NCBI GenBank assembly: GCA_949127775.1
Contig: CASBQF010000160.1
Span: 1-40,320, forward strand
Direction of reading: 5' to 3'
Source of the DNA: Oscillatoriales cyanobacterium PMM_0080
GTDB lineage: Bacteria > Cyanobacteriota > Cyanobacteriia > Cyanobacteriales > Microcoleaceae
DNA length: 40,320 bases
Of the stretch, positions 36,682-40,320 are shown in pieces. Both the position numbers and the translations under genes were made by a program. The notes beneath the pieces were generated by a model. That model was given only the letters and a program-made list of their open reading frames with translations, was not told where the DNA came from and ran no database searches. Position 1 is the stretch's first letter; each line of letters opens with the position of its first letter.

Positions 36682-36832
36682 TGGTTAGTGGTTACTGGTT
36701 AGTGGTTACTGGTTACTGGTTATTGGTTATTGGTTACTGGTTACTGGTTAGTGGTTACTGGTTACTGGTTATTGGTAGAAATAACTAATAACAAATAACT
36801 AATAACAAATAACTAATAACTAATAACAAATT
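36682..36832. repeat. Heptamer arrays GGTTACT and AATAACT
   Basis: About 14 units of GGTTA(C/G)T/GGTTATT followed by AATAACT/AACAAAT units fill the entire gap between rnd and the CAP-protein gene, and continue to its stop codon. Confidence 0.9.
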
Positions 36833-37340
36833 ATCTACTACGGACAAAAAGCTGAGTAAAATAATACTCGCCTTTGGCATTTTTGGCAATCGCAATACCA
36901 GTCAAATTAAATTGACTCTCGATATTCTTGCGGTGGCCATCACTTTTAATCCAACCCTCAACAGCATTGCGTACCGGGTCGCTGAATCCCATATTATAAG
37001 CAACATTTTCAGCTACACTTGTATAGGGAACAGTAATTGCTTTCGCCCGCCCATCAAATCCATCGTGGCTAAATTTAACTTTACCGCTAGCCATATTTTC
37101 GCTATGAATTCTGGCTATCTGACTAATTCGCGGATCGACACTTAGCGGCGGCAACTTTTTAGAAGCACGATATTGATTAATCTGTTGGTTGACAGCTTTT
37201 TCTAAGTCAGCAATTGAAGTCGTAGCAGCAATATTAGTATTCATGGAAGTTTCTGGGAGCGATTGTGTAGGAATGAGTTGATTACAATTAGGCAGGATTG
37301 CTAGGAATCCTAGAGACATTAAAATCAAAGGTTTGTACAT
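36831..37340 (-). CDS. CAP/SCP-domain lipoprotein-like secreted protein
   Basis: 169 residues from ATG 37340 (a TTG 12 bases earlier is possible). A signal peptide of about 18 residues (YKPLILMSLGFLAILPNC) ends in a lipobox-like LPNC, which would make a lipoprotein. The CAP domain (about 45-165) has the family's NQYRASKKLPPLSVDPRISQIARIHSENM, SHDGFDGR, SVAENVAYN and GWIKSDGHRKNI. Bacterial CAP proteins are extracellular; their function is mostly unknown. It is monocistronic; the MITE-internal repeat type occurs upstream at 37385. Confidence 0.87.
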   Translation of the reverse strand: MYKPLILMSLGFLAILPNCNQLIPTQSLPETSMNTNIAATTSIADLEKAVNQQINQYRASKKLPPLSVDPRISQIARIHSENMASGKVKFSHDGFDGRAKAITVPYTSVAENVAYNMGFSDPVRNAVEGWIKSDGHRKNIESQFNLTGIAIAKNAKGEYYFTQLFVRSR

Positions 37341-37384
37341 GAATTCAAACAATAAATAAACTTAAATTGTTTACCGCCGAGGCC

Positions 37385-37467
37385 AGATCCCCCCTAGCCC
37401 CCCTTAACAAGGGGGGGACAGGAGTATTCTCAAAGTCCCCCTTCTTAAGGGGGATTTAGGGGGATCT
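37385..37467 (-). repeat. Two-hairpin repeat AGATCCCCC...GGGGGATCT, copy B
   Basis: The complementary strand matches 28000-28085 throughout (shared AAGTCCCCC/TCTCAAAGTCCCC core), in opposite orientation and without the 19-bp outer ends of that element. Confidence 0.75.
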
Positions 37468-37558
37468 AAACTTTGCCTAAAACCCACATTTATATGGGTT
37501 TCATGCTTAACCGGACATAATCTTACCGATTCCTACAGACCGATCGCCCAAAATTCCG

Positions 37559-38803
37559 CTAAACTAGATTCAGCACCTTCGCGACAGTCTGAACGTCTTT
37601 GTCACCGCGTCCTGAGCAGTTAAGCACAATGCGCGGACTGCCGGTCAACTGCGGGCACAGAGTCTCCAAATAGGCGATCGCATGAGCAGTTTCCAAAGCC
37701 GGAATAATCCCCTCCAACTGCGACAACCGTTGAAAAGCATCCAAAGCTTGCTGATCGGTGACGCTGTAATATTCAGCCCTACCAGCATCCTTCAAATAAC
37801 TATGTTCCGGCCCCACACCAGGATAATCCAAACCTGCACTAATCGAATGTGGTTCAATCACTTGACCTTCATTATCCTGCAACAAATAACTCATCGCCCC
37901 GTGCAGAACACCCACAGTTCCCATCGTCAAAGTAGCAGCGTGTTTATCAGTATCCACACCTTCGCCCGCCGCTTCAACACCAATTAACCGCACAGTTTCT
38001 TCCCCAACAAATTCATGGAAAAGACCCATTGCATTAGAACCGCCGCCCACACAAGCTAATAAAATATCCGGCAAACCGTTCCATTTTTCTAGACATTGAG
38101 CGCGAGTTTCAACACCAATAATCGCATGGAAATCGCGCACCATCATCGGGTAAGGATGGGGCCCAGCTACGGAACCGAGAATATAATGAGTTGTTTCAAC
38201 ATTTGTCACCCAATCGCGAATCGCTTCAGAAGTCGCATCTTTCAGCGTTCCCGTACCCGCGGCCACGGGTCGCACTTCAGCACCCATCAAGCGCATTCTA
38301 AACACATTTAAAGCCTGTCTTTCCATGTCATGAACGCCCATGTAGACAACGCATTCCAAACCGAAACGAGCGCAAACAGTGGCCGTAGCAACGCCATGTT
38401 GACCAGCACCAGTTTCCGCAATTACGCGCTGTTTACCCATGCGTTTTGCGAGCAATGCTTGAGCCAAAGCGTTGTTAATTTTGTGAGCACCAGTGTGGTT
38501 TAAATCCTCACGTTTGAGGTAAATTTGCGCGCCAGTGCCGTCTGGTTTAGCATAATGCTCCGTGAGACGTTCGGCAAAATACAATGGGCTGGGGCGGCCA
38601 ACATAATCCTTGAGTAATCCTTGGAGTTGCTCTTGAAATTCGGGATCTTTTCGGTATTTGTGAAAAGCAGCTTCGAGCTCGAATAAAGCCGGCATCAGGG
38701 TTTCGGGGACATATTTGCCGCCAAATTTGCCGAATCTACCGAGGGAGTCGGGGCGTTGGGCGGTGGTGGTTTTGGTGGTGAGACGCAGGGGAGTGACTGT
38801 CAC
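37559..38803 (-). CDS. trpB: Tryptophan synthase beta subunit
   Basis: 414 residues, GTG start. It joins indole and serine to tryptophan with PLP. Visible: [22 protein letters not shown] Lys108 in [22 protein letters not shown], the glycine-rich phosphate loop [10 protein letters not shown] and the C-terminal [10 protein letters not shown]. TrpA is not adjacent; cyanobacterial trp genes are usually scattered. Transcription is opposite to the CRISPR array, whose leader shares the 250-base gap. Confidence 0.96.
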   Translation of the reverse strand: MTVTPLRLTTKTTTAQRPDSLGRFGKFGGKYVPETLMPALFELEAAFHKYRKDPEFQEQLQGLLKDYVGRPSPLYFAERLTEHYAKPDGTGAQIYLKREDLNHTGAHKINNALAQALLAKRMGKQRVIAETGAGQHGVATATVCARFGLECVVYMGVHDMERQALNVFRMRLMGAEVRPVAAGTGTLKDATSEAIRDWVTNVETTHYILGSVAGPHPYPMMVRDFHAIIGVETRAQCLEKWNGLPDILLACVGGGSNAMGLFHEFVGEETVRLIGVEAAGEGVDTDKHAATLTMGTVGVLHGAMSYLLQDNEGQVIEPHSISAGLDYPGVGPEHSYLKDAGRAEYYSVTDQQALDAFQRLSQLEGIIPALETAHAIAYLETLCPQLTGSPRIVLNCSGRGDKDVQTVAKVLNLV

Positions 38804-39053
38804 GGACTTTGTGGGGATAAGGGGACAGATTTTATTATATCGAGTCGATGCGGCGGTGGGCGATCGGGTAATTTTGCGAGGGGGTAGGCAAATCGCTGTG
38901 ATGGCGTAAGTTGGTTCGAGCCTTCGATATATTGCCCTGTAAGGGTTTCATCGATTTTTATGGCGGGTGAGAGCTTGTTTATACAGAGATTTTTGGGAGT
39001 CCTCGCAAATGGCCTGTGGACACACTGCGCTGTATGGGATGTATAATTGTGGG
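38804..39053 (+). promoter_or_regulatory. CRISPR leader / trpB divergent promoter region
   Basis: The 250 bases before the first repeat. A clear TATAAT is at 39042-39047 with TGGACA 19 bases upstream; it would start transcripts almost exactly at the first repeat. Another TTGTTTATACAG-type segment lies near 38977. I cannot decide which drives the array. Confidence 0.45.
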
Positions 39054-40036
39054 GTCCCCACTCGCTGGGGAAACTAATTGAATGGAAACTTGGCAATAAA
39101 TGCCACGTTGGCAAAGCCGAAGTGACCTCGTAGCTTAGTAAAGCCGCGTGCGAAGGCGTCACCCTCACCATCCGAGAGGAGGTTGACGGTCCCCACTCGC
39201 TGGGGAAACTAATTGAATGGAAACAGAGATTAATTGAATCTTGATCCGATGTCCCCATCTTTGTCCCCACTCGCTGGGGAAACTAATTGAATGGAAACTT
39301 CTATATTTTTAGAGTAAAAGATTTCAGACCTAAGTCCCCACTCGCTGGGGAAACTAATTGAATGGAAACTTGATTACAGTAGTAGCCATTTACCAGTAAG
39401 TTATCGTCCCCACTCGCTGGGGAAACTAATTGAATGGAAACTTTCGACTTCTTCCCCTGTGTCAGCCTCTAGCGTCCCCACTCGCTGGGGAAACTAATTG
39501 AATGGAAACTCATAATCTTCTGAGTAGAAATTCTCGTCTAGAAAAATAGTCCCCACTCGCTGGGGAAACTAATTGAATGGAAACTCCAAAGCAGAAGAAT
39601 GAGAATCAAACTCTTTGTCTCCCACATGTCCCCACTCGCTGGGGAAACTAATTGAATGGAAACAGATATTTTAGCCAAGTCATATTCTCAACAGAATAGT
39701 TAAGTCCCCACTCGCTGGGGAAACTAATTGAATGGAAACGTTCCATATCAACAATCTTGCCAAACCTCGGCAAAAGTCCCCACTCGCTGGGGAAACTAAT
39801 TGAATGGAAACCAAAGAACTCAGTTGCCATTTCTAACTGAAGCAATGGTCCCCACTCGCTGGGGAAACTAATTGAATGGAAACAAGTCACCGTATGTAAC
39901 GGTTGTTGATCGAACTTCTTTAACTGGAGTCCCCACTCGCTGGGGAAACTAATTGAATGGAAACGTCACGGGATCGTAAGGAGGGTCAGCGTAGATGAAG
40001 ATCCCCACTCGCTGGGGAAACTAATTGAATAGAAAC
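39054..40036 (+). CRISPR. CRISPR array, 13 repeats and 12 spacers, no cas genes in window
   Basis: Repeat of 36 bases beginning GTCCCCACTCGCTGGGG (a CCCC/GGGG hairpin) and ending TTGAATGGAAAC. Starts are 39054, 39189, 39263, 39334, 39406, 39474, 39549, 39628, 39704, 39776, 39848, 39929 and 40001. All but the last look identical; the last has G-to-A at its first base and G-to-A near the end. So the leader is on the left, and the array reads on the plus strand, with a GAAAC-ending handle as in type III/I-D families. The repeat resembles the III-B-variant repeat I recall from Synechocystis pSYSA. Spacers are 32-45 bases, except the first, 99 bases. A terminator follows at 40053. Confidence 0.97.
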
Positions 40037-40052
40037 ATCAAAAATTTAGAAC

Positions 40053-40081
40053 CCCGACTCCTTGAATAAGTCGGGTTTTTT
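40053..40081 (+). terminator. Terminator at the end of the CRISPR array
   Basis: Stem CCCGACT / AGTCGGG (7 bp) with a 9-base loop and then six T bases, 17 bases after the last repeat. It fits plus-strand transcription of the array. Confidence 0.75.
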
Positions 40082-40186
40082 ATGCTTACATTCGTAGGCG
40101 CAAGCCGTAGCCATCGCACTTAACAGACAAAATCAAATTCCGCGCTCAAATAAAATCCCTGAACATCAGAAATATCAATCCCTCTC

Positions 40187-40320
40187 ATATCAATTCCGGT
40201 TGCACCGGAATGATATAGAGGAGACGGCAGTGCCGTGTCCCTACCGCGATTAATTGTAGGGACACGGCACTGCCGTCTCCTAATTTCGGTTAATAATTCC
40301 GATGCAACCGGAAACGATAT
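40187..40320 (-). mobile_element. 138-bp inverted-repeat (MITE-like) element, copy 2
   Basis: The complementary strand matches 35909-36046 over its length with few differences (mostly near the left-end stem and loop). The visible 134 bases end exactly at the window's edge with the terminal ATAT of the element. Confidence 0.75.

Noticed and set aside
38800-39270. Minus-strand frame of 156 residues
   Set aside because: It reads through CRISPR repeats (recurrent FHSISFPSEWG), so it is not a gene.
39648-39890. Minus-strand frame of 80 residues
   Set aside because: Made entirely of CRISPR repeats and spacers.
35909-40320. A composite transposon bounded by the two 138-bp elements
   Set aside because: The enclosed genes are ordinary chromosomal genes, no transposase is present, and the elements look like independent small insertions.

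Overview
The window looks like chromosomal DNA of a filamentous cyanobacterium of the Microcoleus/Oscillatoria kind. The evidence is: frequent GCGATCGC (HIP1-like) sites, a psb34 photosystem II assembly gene, a hetZ-patU pair, a monocistronic CIRCE-controlled groEL, a cyanobacterial rnpB with heptanucleotide repeats, and abundant short tandem repeats and small palindromic elements between genes. There are no heterocyst structural or nitrogenase genes here, so hetZ-patU alone does not show that the organism makes heterocysts. The species assignment is inference.

Layout. 0.1-2 kb: a small CdiA-toxin-like nuclease overlaps a gene that joins a 75-residue unknown N-terminus to thiazole synthase ThiG; the unlisted small gene psb34 and its terminator follow. 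2.5-5.5 kb: a TPR protein and an OmpR-type response regulator. 5.6-7.4 kb (minus): HemY-type protoporphyrinogen oxidase and a small DUF2811-like protein. 7.46-9.13 kb: a TnpB-like RuvC nuclease between two matching small palindromes, a probable IS200/IS605-type element. 9.2-9.5 kb: an AT-rich tract and four phased DnaA-box-like sites. 9.7-11.2 kb: an FeS-cluster photolyase. 11.4-12.6 kb: decayed DNA with a frameshifted methyltransferase. 12.6-14.7 kb: a membrane sensor kinase. 14.7-18.5 kb (minus): Gfo/Idh/MocA oxidoreductase, RNase III, RNase P RNA and CorA. 18.7-22.9 kb: a seven-PAS histidine kinase. 23.5-25.3 kb: GroEL with CIRCE. 25.6-28.6 kb: ABC exporter, MAPEG protein, a MITE-like element and two small proteins. 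28.7-32.6 kb (minus): murD and glyS. 32.8-35.8 kb: hetZ and patU, with a 70-bp inverted-repeat element before each. 36-38.8 kb (minus): RNase D-like exonuclease, CAP-domain lipoprotein, trpB. 39.05-40.04 kb: a CRISPR array of 13 repeats read on the plus strand, ending in a degenerate repeat and a terminator, with no cas gene in the window.

Most genes are housekeeping (thiamin, tetrapyrrole, tryptophan, cell wall, translation, RNA processing, protein folding), with signalling genes between them; few form obvious operons. The striking feature is the repeat load. Repeats sit directly at gene ends (stop codons of the MAPEG gene, rnd, groEL, glyS, murD and the MocA gene; starts of rnc, rnd and the TPR gene), and repeat-like segments appear to have been absorbed in frame into at least three proteins. 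The items most worth a second look are the nuclease/ThiG fusion, the DnaA-box cluster, the zinc-finger-less TnpB element, the two hetZ-flanking elements whose central hairpins are reverse complements, and the CRISPR array with a 99-nt first spacer.
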